In this document: one piece after another, positions 17,741-26,986 of the stretch | Position numbering within the stretch: the stretch's first letter is position 1 | How the letters are laid out: each line of letters opens with the position of its first letter | DNA from: Neolewinella persica DSM 23188 | GTDB lineage: Bacteria; Bacteroidota; Bacteroidia; Chitinophagales; Saprospiraceae | Direction of reading: 5' to 3' | DNA: 58,578 nt | Assembly (NCBI RefSeq): GCF_000373105.1 | Contig: NZ_KB890449.1 | Coordinates: 1 to 58,578, forward strand | Program-made: the position numbers and the translations under genes | The notes under the pieces: generated by a model | The model's database searches: none | Told to the model about the DNA's origin: nothing | Seen by the model: only the letters and a program-made list of their open reading frames with translations

Positions 17741-18205
17741 ATGACGCCACGCCGCCTGGAGTTTACAACCGTTGTCCCTCGCCCAATAGCCGAAACATGG
17801 GACTTTTTTAGCCGTCCGGAAAATCTGGAGAAACTGACCCCTCCCGACGTTTCTTTCGATATCCGATCGCCAGTTGCTGGCGTAGAAATGTACGAGGGTA
17901 TGATCATTCAATATCGCGTTAGCCCGTTTTCAGGCTTTAGCACTGATTGGGTGACGGAGATCACACAAATAAAGCACCACGAGCATTTTATAGATGACCA
18001 ACGTGTTGGCCCATTTGCGCTCTGGCACCACCAGCATCGGTTTAAAGACTTGGGAGATGGCCGTACCGAGATGACCGATGTACTGCATTACCAGGTGCCA
18101 TTTGGACCACTAGGTACTTTCGTTGACTGGGTATTCGTAAATGCGCAGGTAAAAGGGATTTTTACCGCACGTGAGGATGCAATACGACGACTTTTTCCTG
18201 TCTGA
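17741..18205 (+). CDS. SRPBCC/START-like ligand-binding protein
   Basis: This 154-residue protein has the helix-grip fold of the polyketide cyclase/dehydrase group. Its N-terminus (RLEFTTVVPRPIAETWDFFSRPENLEKLTPPDVSF) is typical, followed by WVTEITQIKHHEHFIDDQRVGPFALWHHQHRF and a C-terminal helix ending in FTAREDAIRRLF. It is a full-length stand-alone domain. These proteins bind small hydrophobic ligands; the ligand is unknown. The start is ATG 17741. An intergenic tag in the downstream sense follows 30 bases after the stop. Confidence 0.82.
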   Translation: MTPRRLEFTTVVPRPIAETWDFFSRPENLEKLTPPDVSFDIRSPVAGVEMYEGMIIQYRVSPFSGFSTDWVTEITQIKHHEHFIDDQRVGPFALWHHQHRFKDLGDGRTEMTDVLHYQVPFGPLGTFVDWVFVNAQVKGIFTAREDAIRRLFPV

Positions 18206-18235
18206 CCTGAATCAGGGAGGGTAGTAGCAGGATAA

Positions 18236-18252
18236 GGCGCGGCCGCAGGTGC
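18236..18252 (+). repeat. Intergenic tag copy 4 (downstream form)
   Basis: GGCGCGGCCGCAGGTGC lies 30 bases after the SRPBCC stop and forms a 105-base inverted pair with copy 5. Confidence 0.8.
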
Positions 18253-18322
18253 AGAGTTAGGAACTAGGAAGCTGAGAACTGGTGATTAGCGTCTAGCTCC
18301 CTGGCTTCCTGTTCCGAAGCCT

Positions 18323-18340
18323 GCACCTGCGGCCGCGCCC
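18323..18340 (-). repeat. Intergenic tag copy 5 (upstream form)
   Basis: GCACCTGCGGCCGCGCCC lies 53 bases before the ATG at 18394. Confidence 0.8.
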
Positions 18341-18393
18341 CCTTATGTTCAGCCTTGCGGGAAGTGCTTACCTTTACGAGCCGATTTTCTGAC

Positions 18394-20343
18394 ATGACAA
18401 CAAAAACGCTCCCGACGCTCCTTATTCTGTTGTGGTCACTTTGCGCTCAGGCTCAGGGTACCTTGATGACTTCAGTGGTAAACGGAGACATCGAAATTGA
18501 GAACTGTGCCCGGATCAATGACCGGGAAACCCAATTCGGTCCCGCTATTTACGGCGAAGAACTCGTTTTTCTTACCCGCCCCAAGCGTGGTAATGTCGAC
18601 CCCATTACCCGCCAAACCTACTACAAGCTTTTTCGCTCGCCCATTTCCCGGGACGGGCTTCCCGGAAATCCGCGACCCTTTTCCGTTGAGCTGAATTCGA
18701 ATTACAACGAAGGACCAGTTTCTTTTACGCAGGAAGACCGCGTGATTTTTCTCACCCGAACCCAACAGCGGGACGGTACGACCGTGGAGGATATAAACGG
18801 AAAAGTGAACCTGGGAATTTATTCCGCCTACCGGGCCGAATACGACTGGGCAGGTATTCGTCCACTCCCTTTCAACGGTAAGAATTTCAGTAATCAACAC
18901 CCCTCGGTGACCAAAGATGGCCGCCGGGTATTCTTCGCCAGCAACCGGGAAGGAGGTTACGGGGGGTATGATATTTACTTCAGTGACTATTGGGAAGGCC
19001 GCTGGAGTAGGGCCATTAACTTAGGTCCAGAAATTAACACTGAAGGCAACGAAGCATTCCCTTACATTCACCCCAGTGGCCGGTTGTTTTTTGCCAGCGA
19101 CGGCCATGGCGGACAAGGCGGCTACGACTTGTTTATGATGAACCTCAGCGGCCGACGCTGGGGAGACCTGATCAACCTGCCTTCCCCCGTAAATTCGCCG
19201 GGAGACGATATCGGGATTACCCTGACGAACGATGGCAATCGAGCGTACCTGGTCAGTAACCGTGCCGCCGGTAAAGGACAAGACGATATCTACCTGCTGC
19301 GCCTGAAACGAGGACTGACATCCCTGCGCGGCCCCGAAATCGACGGGGAGACCTTTACGTTGTATGACGGAGCTACGAGCCGACGGGTGAGCAATGCCCT
19401 GGTCTGGTTTACCGAGGTGGATCCCGCCGGTCGCCTACCCGCAAGTTTCTATTCTTTTAAGCTGGAAGAAAGGAACGGTGAAAAACAGATCGTGCCGGCG
19501 ACCTTACCGGTGGGTAAGCTGCCATCAACTGCCTTGCGGACGGACCGGGAGGGTAGTCTGCGCCTCGAATTAACGGCAGGAAAGACCTACGAACTATGGG
19601 TGCATAAGAACGGGTACGCACCCGAATACCTTCGTTTCGTTTATACCAGGGACGGCCCCAGCCGTCCATTGGCCGTTACCCTCAGGCCAAATAATTGTCG
19701 CCTGGTTTCTGGGCGGATCACTGACAGGAATGGTGGAGGTGTTGAAGCGGTGCCGGTTCAGTTCAGGCCGGAAGGATGCAATAGTGGAACGGTGTCAACC
19801 ATAACGGACATGGCTGGATATTATGAAATCTGCCTGTCACCTGATTGCGGATTCCTGATCGCTGCGGGCCGGCCAGGGTATGAGACGGCTGTAGTTCGGT
19901 TGCCAGTAGATCAACTCACAGGAGTTGAACATCCGGTGTTTGATGTAAGCCTCAAGCCCGAGGGAAACATAAGCCGCCACGGGGTGAACTCAGTGGATGC
20001 ACTCCTGCCTCTTCCCGGGTTAAATTTTTTCGACGCTACAGCGATCCTGCAAGAGGAGTTGTCGGGCGATATTGACTTATTGCAGCGCCTGTTGGAAGAC
20101 CGGCCGGATATTCAGTTGATGTTAATTGCGCACACTGATGGCCCCAAAACGCCTGAATTGTTGGTCAGACTAGGAGAACAACGGGCGGAGGCTGTTCGGC
20201 AGGCGTTGCTCCGGCGTGGTGTAAGAGGGAGTCGTATTCGTACGGTTTCGTACGGTAATGCGTACCGCTTGCGTCCGTGTACCAATTGCGGTCCTGCCGA
20301 TTTTGCGGTCAATAACCGGCTGGAAGCAAGGGTCATAAAATAG
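18394..20343 (+). CDS. PD40 beta-propeller / carboxypeptidase-regulatory / OmpA-like envelope protein (PorE-like)
   Basis: This 649-residue protein starts at ATG 18394 with signal peptide MTTKTLPTLLILLWSLCAQA. Residues about 25-310 hold PD40/WD40-like propeller repeats (PSVTKDGRRVFFASNREGG, YIHPSGRLFFASDGHGGQGG). Residues about 315-530 contain a carboxypeptidase-regulatory-like fold (RLVSGRITDRNGGGVEAVPV). The C-terminus is an OmpA-like peptidoglycan-binding domain with the key Asp in IAHTDGPKT and Arg in NNRLEARV. The order propeller-CRD-OmpA matches PorE of the T9SS, but the N-terminal TPR of PorE is missing, so a relative rather than PorE itself is likely. It lies upstream of a giant CHU_C protein that it might anchor or help export (inference). 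Confidence 0.8.
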   Translation: MTTKTLPTLLILLWSLCAQAQGTLMTSVVNGDIEIENCARINDRETQFGPAIYGEELVFLTRPKRGNVDPITRQTYYKLFRSPISRDGLPGNPRPFSVELNSNYNEGPVSFTQEDRVIFLTRTQQRDGTTVEDINGKVNLGIYSAYRAEYDWAGIRPLPFNGKNFSNQHPSVTKDGRRVFFASNREGGYGGYDIYFSDYWEGRWSRAINLGPEINTEGNEAFPYIHPSGRLFFASDGHGGQGGYDLFMMNLSGRRWGDLINLPSPVNSPGDDIGITLTNDGNRAYLVSNRAAGKGQDDIYLLRLKRGLTSLRGPEIDGETFTLYDGATSRRVSNALVWFTEVDPAGRLPASFYSFKLEERNGEKQIVPATLPVGKLPSTALRTDREGSLRLELTAGKTYELWVHKNGYAPEYLRFVYTRDGPSRPLAVTLRPNNCRLVSGRITDRNGGGVEAVPVQFRPEGCNSGTVSTITDMAGYYEICLSPDCGFLIAAGRPGYETAVVRLPVDQLTGVEHPVFDVSLKPEGNISRHGVNSVDALLPLPGLNFFDATAILQEELSGDIDLLQRLLEDRPDIQLMLIAHTDGPKTPELLVRLGEQRAEAVRQALLRRGVRGSRIRTVSYGNAYRLRPCTNCGPADFAVNNRLEARVIK

Positions 20344-20429
20344 TTAAGAGTATCCCAAACAAGTGCTTACCTAATATTTAACATCCATCCTTTGCACTTT
20401 CTGCCCTACCACCTACGTTGGTAAGGCTG

Positions 20430-20437
20430 TACCTTTG
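20430..20437 (+). promoter_or_regulatory. -7 element before the SprB-repeat giant
   Basis: TACCTTTG followed by C matches TAnnTTTG, 87 bases before the ATG at 20525. No TTG lies at the expected -33 distance. Confidence 0.5.
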
Positions 20438-20524
20438 CGGTCTTTATCCGACAAACGTCGAACAAAACCGTTGGTTTTGTGTCTCCCTGCCTCCTTGAGG
20501 CGCTATGAATTGAATTTGCCCTGT

Positions 20525-23500
20525 ATGCAACACGGTTCCTCGCTCCGTTCCTTTTTCCTGCTCACTATTCTCTGTTTGTTGTTAGCACCTTCTGGTCTGC
20601 TGGCTCAACGACCCGTATCGGTAAAACTCCCTAAAGGAGAGCCGGTTGGCCAGTCGTCGGGTCAGAAGATGGAGTGTAATGATGCTGGAGAGATTAACCG
20701 ATTTTCAGGGTTTAACATGGAAAGCACCAGCTTTGGTGATAACCTGATGACCACCGACGTCCGCCCCTATGGGAGCCGGCCGGATACCATTTTCCTCTGT
20801 GCAGATGATGAGTTCAACGTAAACCTGGTAGTTGGTTCAACGGATATTTCAGGCGACCCTGACCTGGCTACCCAGGCAGGTGTGGGCTACGCTTTTTACC
20901 GCTGTGCGCCTACCGTTACGGGCCCGACATTGGCTCAAATTGCAGCTGATCCTTGTGTGGCCGACAACGGCCTGCCGCCGTTTGACTCACTTGCCATTGC
21001 CATTCCCGTAAACTACGCTACAGGAGATTACACGCTGACGCTGATTAATGATCTTCAGAATGGATTCACTTATCCCGGACTTTTTCCGGTCGGTGGAGAA
21101 CCGACCCCTGTTGTACTGACGCTGGCTCCGATCACTTTCGATGATGCGGACCTGACGGTTGGTGAAGCAATTTATGAAGGTAGCCCCATCGGCTCCTGTG
21201 TGGATGTTTCTACTACCCAGACTTTTACGGTAGCCTTCCTCAACCCGATCAACCTTGCCAACCTGAATACTAACCCCTCCGGGTGTGAAGGCCTCTTCGA
21301 TGTACGTGGTGGTACTCCTGAACTGCGGGGAGGTACTGGCTATGACATCGTGATCGAGAACATTGCTACCGGTGCCCGGGCTGCAATCCTCACGGCACCT
21401 GAAGATATCATTCACAACGGAATCGTCGAATACGAAGTGCCAACGGCCGGTACTTACCGAATCACCATTGAGGATGGCAATAGCTGTAGCCTCGGCCGCG
21501 GTGCCGGCGTTACCGTTGTTCATCCCGACGGATGTTCTCAACCACTGGTGCTTAACTTACCCCTCGGCGGTGGTATACCGGGGCAGAGCATCTGCCTGCC
21601 GGTTACGGTTGAAAACTTCACCGACATCCTGAGCTTTCAACTGGAAGTAGGCTTCGATCCCGCCGTACTCCAGTTCGACAGCCTCACGGCTTTTAACTCC
21701 AGCTTGCCAATTAACCCTCAATATAACGGACCACCAAACAGCGGAGGTACCCTCCCCGAAGGACAGGTTCGCATACTCTATGACGGAAGTTTCAGTGGAC
21801 CTACATCAATACCTGACGGCGAGGTCCTCATGAATATGTGCTTTACAATCATCGGAAACATCGGAGACGATAGCCCGCTGATGGAAGATGGCGTAATTAC
21901 TGAATACACCAGACCAGGTGCTGACAATGGAGAGATCATCGTTAACCCTGGATCCATCGTAGTGACCGACAAAGCCTTCCTGGTTGAGCTGACCAGAGAG
22001 AACGAAAACTGTGAAGGATTTGACGATGGCCGAATTACGGCTACCGCCAATGGTGCCCAAGATCCTTACATTTTTTCCATTCGCCGAATTCTACCATCAC
22101 CTGAAGCGGTATTCCGGGATGCAGCCACTCGTGTTGGGAACCCTGCGTCTGCTACTTTCAACGGGTTAGAAGACGCAGAGTATGCCGTGCGAGTAGAAGC
22201 CGCTAATGGCGATGTGGTTATCGACACCATTGAAGTTGAAGCTGGGCTAGACATAAGGGTTAACATTATTCCTGAGATGCAACCTAGCTGCAACGGTTTT
22301 GCCGATGGTTCTGTCAGGGCGGTAGTTACTGAAAGCGGGGTAGAAGTGGTTAACCCATTAGCAGCCGGTTATACTTTTGCTTGGCAGGATAGCGCGGAAA
22401 CAGGAGATGTCCGTACCGGATTAACCTCCGGTCCTCAATATCAGGTCACCGTTACTGCTCCCAATGGCTTGTGTACCAGTTTTGATATTGGAAACCTGAG
22501 CCAGCCCGCAGCTGTCCGCGTTCGCCCGGATAACCCCGTTGACGCGGTCAGCAATGCTACTTGTACCGGGGTCCCTGATGGCAGTATCACTATTACCGCT
22601 GATGGAGGTACCGGCCCCTATGACTTCATCTGGCCGGGCACCCTGATGACCGACTTTGACGTAAATGCTTCCGACCGGATGAATCTCCTCCCCGATGAAT
22701 ACGAAGTCATTGTTGAGGACAGCCGCGGTTGCCGGGATACCTCAAATTTTGTGGTCGACGCACAAAAGGTTTTGGGCATCGTCTCCGAAATTGACTCCGT
22801 CACTTGTTTTGGTGATGCTGACGGAGCCATCCGGGTAAACGGAACCGCCAGAGGAGCTGCACCGGTAGGAAATTATGAGGTGAGCCTGGAAAATCTGACC
22901 CTGATGACACCTCCGGGCCCGTTCCAGGAAATAACCAATAATACCGTTCCTTTCGAGTTCAATAACCTGGGCCCCGCCAGGTACGTAGTTACTTTACGTG
23001 ACATGGACCCCGCTGGCTGTGAAACTACCGACACCTTCACCATCTTTGAACCGCCTCTGTTAGAGATCGACAATAATCCAACGGTAAGGAATGAAACCTG
23101 TACCGTCGGAAACGACGGTAGCATTATGGTGTCAGTAGGTGGTGGCACTATGCCCTACATCTACCGGTGGGTAAACGATAGCCTGGATACTCCGATGGAT
23201 ACCATCACCCCCGGTAACTCCCTTACTGCCTTGAGCGCAGATACCAATTATGTCCTCATCGTAACTGATGACAACGGCTGTATGGATTCACTCCGCTTCC
23301 GGATCAATGCTCCGGAAGGAGCCTTGATCAGCATGATTGATACCAGTTTTATTTCCTGTCCCGGAGACAATGATGGTCAGCTGACCGTGGTAGCCATGCC
23401 TCCTGCGGGAGAAACAATTACTGGAATTAACTGGTACAGATTGAACCCGAACGGAAGTCTAGGAGCTCAGGTAGCGACTGGACCAACTACGCAGAATAAC

Positions 23501-25393
23501 CTCTCCGTAGGAGATTATGCGGTGGAAGTCATTACTTCCAATTCCTGTAACATCTTCGCCCAGGCTGCAGTAGTTAGCCCAGGTGAGGTCTTTCTACAGG
23601 ATTTTGTCGCAAATGATCCACAATGCCCCGGTGACGCGAACGGCAGTATCTTCATTAACCCCGGAGGAGGAACGCCTAATGCAGATGGTACCTACAACTA
23701 CGTATGGTCAACCGACCCGTTTGCAGCACCGACCCAAAACCCGGCGTTCACGAACCTGCGGGCAGGCAGCTATACCGTAACCATCACCGATGGAAACGGC
23801 TGTTTACCTCCCTTTGACACGACCTTTATACTAACCGATCCGCCGGCAATCTCCGGTACCTGGATGACCGTTCCGGTTAGCTGCCCGGACGATATGGTGG
23901 CGGACGGACAAGCAACCTTCAGCGCAAACTACGCTGATGGCTCCGCTGGCTCCTTTAACTTTACCTGGACTGGCAGTAACAATAATACAATGAACGCTAG
24001 CCAGAGTACCGAAGGAGGACTGGCCCGCGGTCCGGTAACCGTGCGCGTTTCAGATGGCATTTGTTTGGCATCCTTTACCGATACTATCGATAGCCCGGAG
24101 GAATTTGAGGTGGATATTGTGACGGATGCCGTAAGCTGTAATGGCCTGGCAGATGGTGCCGCAGCAGTCGTTATCAGTGGTGGTACTCCTGGTTACGATT
24201 ATGCCTGGTCGGTTTCCGCTGACATGGACAGCACCGTTATGGGCATTGCCGCTGGAATAAATTATACTGTTGACATCACCGATGCACGAGGGTGCTCCCC
24301 CGGTACACAGACTTTCGTGATTATGGAGCCTGATCCGCTGACACTTTCCATTGACCCAGTTCAAACGACAGAAACCGTCCGTTGTGCCGGCGATGCGAAT
24401 GGCCGGGTAAGCGTATTCATCAGTAGCGTCAACAATAATGCACTGGCACCCAATCCATTCTCATGGTCGGGTAACGTTGCAGGCGCTAATGACATGTTAG
24501 CCACGGACCTCTCGCCTGGAACTTACTCCGTAACCGTTACCGACGTAGAAGGCTGTCAGGACAGTGTGCGGTATACCATTGGCGAGCCCGAGGCCATTGT
24601 CTTTAGTGTGCTGCCAATTGAAGAACCAATGTGTTTTGGTGAGACGACCCCGGTATTGATCGACACGGCTTTCGGTGGTACTTCTAACGGCATCGGAGAT
24701 TTTACCTTCTCGGTAAATAATGATGGCTTCCGGATTCCGGTTGGCCAGACGGGCACGGCCTTTGCCGGAGAAGTGGTGGTTACTGTCTTCGACAGTGTAG
24801 GCTGTTCTGCAGCCCAAACCTTCAGCGTTAATCAACCTCCGCAAATTCTCATTGATCTTCCGGAAGAGATTACCATTGAACTGGGTGATAGCCTAACGCG
24901 CCTTAATCCACTCGTCAGTCCGGCTGGTGATGTCTACGAATATCTTTGGACTCCAGCTGACTTTCTCAGCGCAGATACGGTACGTAACCCCCTGATTTTC
25001 CCCTTTGAAAGTCTTGATTACGTATTCCAGGTGACCAATGCTAATGGCTGTCAGGCCTTCGCCGATATTTTTGTTGAGGTCGACGCCAACCGCAATGTCT
25101 ACATTCCAAATGTATTCAGCCCGAACCGGGACGGCCGTAACGAAGACTTCCGAATCTTTGCCTGCCAGGGCGTGCGCAGCGTCAACACCGTTCAGGTCTT
25201 TGACCGCTGGGGCGGCCTGGTCTACACCAACGACAACCTGGAGCCTAATTGTCTTGATGGCATTCAACTCTGGGATGGAACCGGCCAAAACGGAAAACCG
25301 GTGAACCCCGCCGTCTTTGTGTATGTGATAGAAGTCGAATTCCTCGATAACGCCAAACTGCTTTACCGTGGAGACATTACGGTACTTAGGTAA
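20525..25393 (+). CDS. Giant surface protein: cohesin-like domain, SprB-type repeats, CHU_C gliding-motility C-terminus
   Basis: This 1622-residue protein starts at ATG 20525 (MQHGSSLRSFFLLTILCLLL, signal peptide); the upstream frame extension has no resemblance. A cohesin-like domain lies at about residues 345-485 (QSICLPVTVENFTDILSFQLEV). It is followed by about nine SprB-like repeats, each with a C.G..DG motif and a W/Y core (for example CNGLADGAAAVVISGGTPGY near 24140). The last about 90 residues (VYIPNVFSPNRDGRNEDFRI ... ITVLR) are a gliding-motility-associated C-terminal domain, the type B T9SS signal that usually needs a PorP/SprF partner. Such a partner is encoded about 7.5 kb downstream. 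Role: mobile adhesin or surface filament (inference from SprB). Confidence 0.9.
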   Translation: MQHGSSLRSFFLLTILCLLLAPSGLLAQRPVSVKLPKGEPVGQSSGQKMECNDAGEINRFSGFNMESTSFGDNLMTTDVRPYGSRPDTIFLCADDEFNVNLVVGSTDISGDPDLATQAGVGYAFYRCAPTVTGPTLAQIAADPCVADNGLPPFDSLAIAIPVNYATGDYTLTLINDLQNGFTYPGLFPVGGEPTPVVLTLAPITFDDADLTVGEAIYEGSPIGSCVDVSTTQTFTVAFLNPINLANLNTNPSGCEGLFDVRGGTPELRGGTGYDIVIENIATGARAAILTAPEDIIHNGIVEYEVPTAGTYRITIEDGNSCSLGRGAGVTVVHPDGCSQPLVLNLPLGGGIPGQSICLPVTVENFTDILSFQLEVGFDPAVLQFDSLTAFNSSLPINPQYNGPPNSGGTLPEGQVRILYDGSFSGPTSIPDGEVLMNMCFTIIGNIGDDSPLMEDGVITEYTRPGADNGEIIVNPGSIVVTDKAFLVELTRENENCEGFDDGRITATANGAQDPYIFSIRRILPSPEAVFRDAATRVGNPASATFNGLEDAEYAVRVEAANGDVVIDTIEVEAGLDIRVNIIPEMQPSCNGFADGSVRAVVTESGVEVVNPLAAGYTFAWQDSAETGDVRTGLTSGPQYQVTVTAPNGLCTSFDIGNLSQPAAVRVRPDNPVDAVSNATCTGVPDGSITITADGGTGPYDFIWPGTLMTDFDVNASDRMNLLPDEYEVIVEDSRGCRDTSNFVVDAQKVLGIVSEIDSVTCFGDADGAIRVNGTARGAAPVGNYEVSLENLTLMTPPGPFQEITNNTVPFEFNNLGPARYVVTLRDMDPAGCETTDTFTIFEPPLLEIDNNPTVRNETCTVGNDGSIMVSVGGGTMPYIYRWVNDSLDTPMDTITPGNSLTALSADTNYVLIVTDDNGCMDSLRFRINAPEGALISMIDTSFISCPGDNDGQLTVVAMPPAGETITGINWYRLNPNGSLGAQVATGPTTQNNLSVGDYAVEVITSNSCNIFAQAAVVSPGEVFLQDFVANDPQCPGDANGSIFINPGGGTPNADGTYNYVWSTDPFAAPTQNPAFTNLRAGSYTVTITDGNGCLPPFDTTFILTDPPAISGTWMTVPVSCPDDMVADGQATFSANYADGSAGSFNFTWTGSNNNTMNASQSTEGGLARGPVTVRVSDGICLASFTDTIDSPEEFEVDIVTDAVSCNGLADGAAAVVISGGTPGYDYAWSVSADMDSTVMGIAAGINYTVDITDARGCSPGTQTFVIMEPDPLTLSIDPVQTTETVRCAGDANGRVSVFISSVNNNALAPNPFSWSGNVAGANDMLATDLSPGTYSVTVTDVEGCQDSVRYTIGEPEAIVFSVLPIEEPMCFGETTPVLIDTAFGGTSNGIGDFTFSVNNDGFRIPVGQTGTAFAGEVVVTVFDSVGCSAAQTFSVNQPPQILIDLPEEITIELGDSLTRLNPLVSPAGDVYEYLWTPADFLSADTVRNPLIFPFESLDYVFQVTNANGCQAFADIFVEVDANRNVYIPNVFSPNRDGRNEDFRIFACQGVRSVNTVQVFDRWGGLVYTNDNLEPNCLDGIQLWDGTGQNGKPVNPAVFVYVIEVEFLDNAKLLYRGDITVLR

Positions 25394-25427
25394 CCGATAA
25401 ACTGGACTCATTTTGGCGAACAGAAAA

Positions 25428-25464
25428 CGGCCCGGACAACATCGAGTGTCCGGGCCGCTTTTCG
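25428..25464. terminator. Terminator between the SprB-repeat giant and the SnoaL-like gene
   Basis: CGGCCCGGACA (25428-25438) pairs perfectly with TGTCCGGGCCG (25447-25457). The plus strand continues with CTTTTCG; the minus strand continues with TTTTCTG, so it can serve both convergent genes. Confidence 0.88.
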
Positions 25465-25488
25465 TAGTGTGTCCCGTAAACCGGAGAA

Positions 25489-25848
25489 TTACATAGCGTA
25501 GACGAAGTGTTCGCTCACGATCTTACCATCCTTAACAACGTAGGCACAAATCTCATGCGATTTGGCCCTGTCCTTGCCTTTTTCTTGCATGTCGATCATC
25601 ATGCCCACGGCAAAAGTATTGCCCTCGATGATAGGATCTGATATCGAAAAACCATAGAAAGCTTCAGTTTTTTCCGCAAAGCCTTTGGATTTGGCCAAAA
25701 GGGCTTCAACGCCTTTTGTGTGATTGTCGGGGAAACCGGGCATCTCGTAAGCATCGGCATCAGCGGCGAATAATTCGTGGTAGCACTGGTCGAATTCTCC
25801 GGTGCGGCATAGCTCGACCAGACGATCGGCAATTTGTTGTACAGTCAT
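25489..25848 (-). CDS. SnoaL-like (NTF2-fold) protein
   Basis: This 119-residue protein starts at ATG 25848 (MTVQQIADRLVELCRTGEFD); the longer frame to 25923 runs over its own promoter. The NTF2-like fold shows as two N-terminal helices, the YHELFAADADAYEMPGFPDNHTKGVEALLAK segment and C-terminal beta strands ending in KDGKIVSEHFVYAM. Proteins of this kind are small cone-shaped barrels used as isomerases or ligand carriers; no catalytic set is obvious. It is preceded by a very good promoter and shares a terminator with the giant adhesin gene. Confidence 0.82.
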   Translation of the reverse strand: MTVQQIADRLVELCRTGEFDQCYHELFAADADAYEMPGFPDNHTKGVEALLAKSKGFAEKTEAFYGFSISDPIIEGNTFAVGMMIDMQEKGKDRAKSHEICAYVVKDGKIVSEHFVYAM

Positions 25849-25863
25849 TGGTGGTTGTTTTGA

Positions 25864-25895
25864 CAAAAATAGGGGGCGGCTGAATTCGTTGCAAA
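25864..25895 (-). promoter_or_regulatory. Consensus Bacteroidota promoter of the SnoaL-like gene
   Basis: On the minus strand TTTG (25895-25892), a 20-base spacer and TATTTTTG (25871-25864) match both -33 and -7 elements exactly. The start codon is 15 bases past the -7 element, implying a very short leader. Confidence 0.75.
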
Positions 25896-26101
25896 TTAAT
25901 GTTTGTTTTTTTGAAAAAAACACAAATATTGAATTATGCCCGGCCTTAAGACCTTAGCACCTCTCTACACATCACTTTGGGAGCTATGTTGATGGTTCAA
26001 CCTTTGATAATGATGGTTCATAGGAGTATTGATTGTGGACGGTCTTATCTGCCTGGTTCTTTACAGTGTATCCAATCACAGAAGACTCAATAACCACCAG
26101 G

Positions 26102-26533
26102 ATGAAACTTATACTCTCCATTAGTGCACTTCTATTCTTTTCTGCTTCAGTTATCGGTCAGCGTGAAATGGCACTGGCGGATGTTGCTCCACTGCAGGAA
26201 AGAACGGATATGGCATCCGATGCGCAGGAGATTGCCTGGGTAGCACCTGCCTTTCCAGGAGGACAGGCGAAGTTGATGAAACTTATTTCTGACGGACTTA
26301 CCTATCCTGAGTTAGCATGGGAAAACAGCATTGAAGGGACCGTAGTATTACGCCTTACTATTGCAGCTGATGGAGCCATCAGTAATGTAGATGTTTTGCG
26401 ATCGCTGGGGTTCGGCTGCGATGAAGCCGTATTAGAACAGGTCGGTAAGTTACCGCCCTTTAAGCCGGGGCTCATTTACGGCCAAGGAACGGAAAGCACC
26501 TTTGATGTTCCCGTCTGGTTTAGGTTGAGATGA
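26102..26533 (+). CDS. TonB C-terminal-domain protein (energy transducer TonB-like)
   Basis: This 143-residue protein starts at ATG 26102 with signal sequence MKLILSISALLFFSASVIGQ. Residues about 45-143 form a TonB C-terminal domain: PAFPGGQAKLMKLISDGLTYPELAWENSIEGTVVLRL, then IAADGAISNVDVLRSLGFGCDEAVLEQVGKLPPFKPG. It lacks the proline-rich spacer and ExbD-interacting TM helix of a true TonB, so it may be a secreted or periplasmic stand-alone TonB_C protein, a common Bacteroidota type. A tag in downstream sense follows 40 bases after the stop. Confidence 0.8.
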   Translation: MKLILSISALLFFSASVIGQREMALADVAPLQERTDMASDAQEIAWVAPAFPGGQAKLMKLISDGLTYPELAWENSIEGTVVLRLTIAADGAISNVDVLRSLGFGCDEAVLEQVGKLPPFKPGLIYGQGTESTFDVPVWFRLR

Positions 26534-26573
26534 TATCAAGCCTGCGTGTTTTGAACGCCTGTTTAGCATATTT

Positions 26574-26590
26574 GGCGCGGCCGCAGGTGC
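26574..26590 (+). repeat. Intergenic tag copy 6 (downstream form)
   Basis: GGCGCGGCCGCAGGTGC lies 40 bases after the TonB-like gene stop. Confidence 0.8.
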
Positions 26591-26693
26591 AAGAAAAAGG
26601 TAAAAGGAACAAGGGAGTCAAGGCTATGTCCTGTTCATTAAGCAGCACCTTAACATCCGCATGACTGGACATCATTACGAAGTAACTATTTTT

Positions 26694-26746
26694 TCTCCGC
26701 CACTCCGCGTGAGAATAGAATAAGTTTTCGCGCGGAGTGGCGGAGA
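26694..26746. repeat. Perfect 16-bp inverted repeat, TCCGCCACTCCGCG type
   Basis: Arms 26694-26709 and 26731-26746 are exact reverse complements with a 21-base loop. The right arm is followed by GCGCGGAGGGAGAAG, a word family similar to the GAGGCACAG blocks at 38390 and 49870. Confidence 0.7.
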
Positions 26747-26904
26747 AGCGCGGAGGGAGAAGTTCCTGTCCCTAAGATTAGGAACGCAATCATCTTCGTA
26801 ATTCCCGCTGTCTCCGGTAAATCATTTTATGGCAGGCTATACTTTGGTCATCTGGGGGTAGCACTAGGCCCTTTTCCACCTTGCTCTTTTTATCCCTTAC
26901 TTTG

Positions 26905-26921
26905 GTACCTGCGCCCCCGCC
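26905..26921 (-). repeat. Intergenic tag copy 7 (degenerate, downstream form of the PKD giant)
   Basis: GTACCTGCGCCCCCGCC is two to three bases away from the consensus. On the minus strand it lies 65 bases after the PKD giant's stop, in the downstream sense. Confidence 0.55.
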
Positions 26922-26986
26922 TGATGCGCCTGTTTCCCTTAGTGTAGCTCTTAGTGCCCTTGTGGTTACTCTTTACCCTTCTAGTT

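Larger units (their letters stand above)
18236..18340. repeat. 105-base mirrored element made of tag copies 4 and 5
   Basis: Tag copies face each other. The inner arms also pair imperfectly: GGAACTAGGAAGCTGAG on the left against the reverse complement of CTCCCTGGCTTCCTGTTCC on the right. The whole interval between the two genes is close to one large hairpin. Confidence 0.65.
26534..26986. other. 453-base interval: mirrored tag element between convergent genes
   Basis: It contains tag copy 6 after the TonB-like gene and the degenerate tag copy 7 after the minus-strand PKD giant, facing each other. Their inner tails are similar (AAAAAGGTAAAAGGAACAAG against AAGGGATAAAAAGAGCAAGG). Between them lies a perfect 16-bp inverted repeat (26694-26709 with 26731-26746, TCTCCGCCACTCCGCG). 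No ORF worth calling was seen. Confidence 0.6.
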
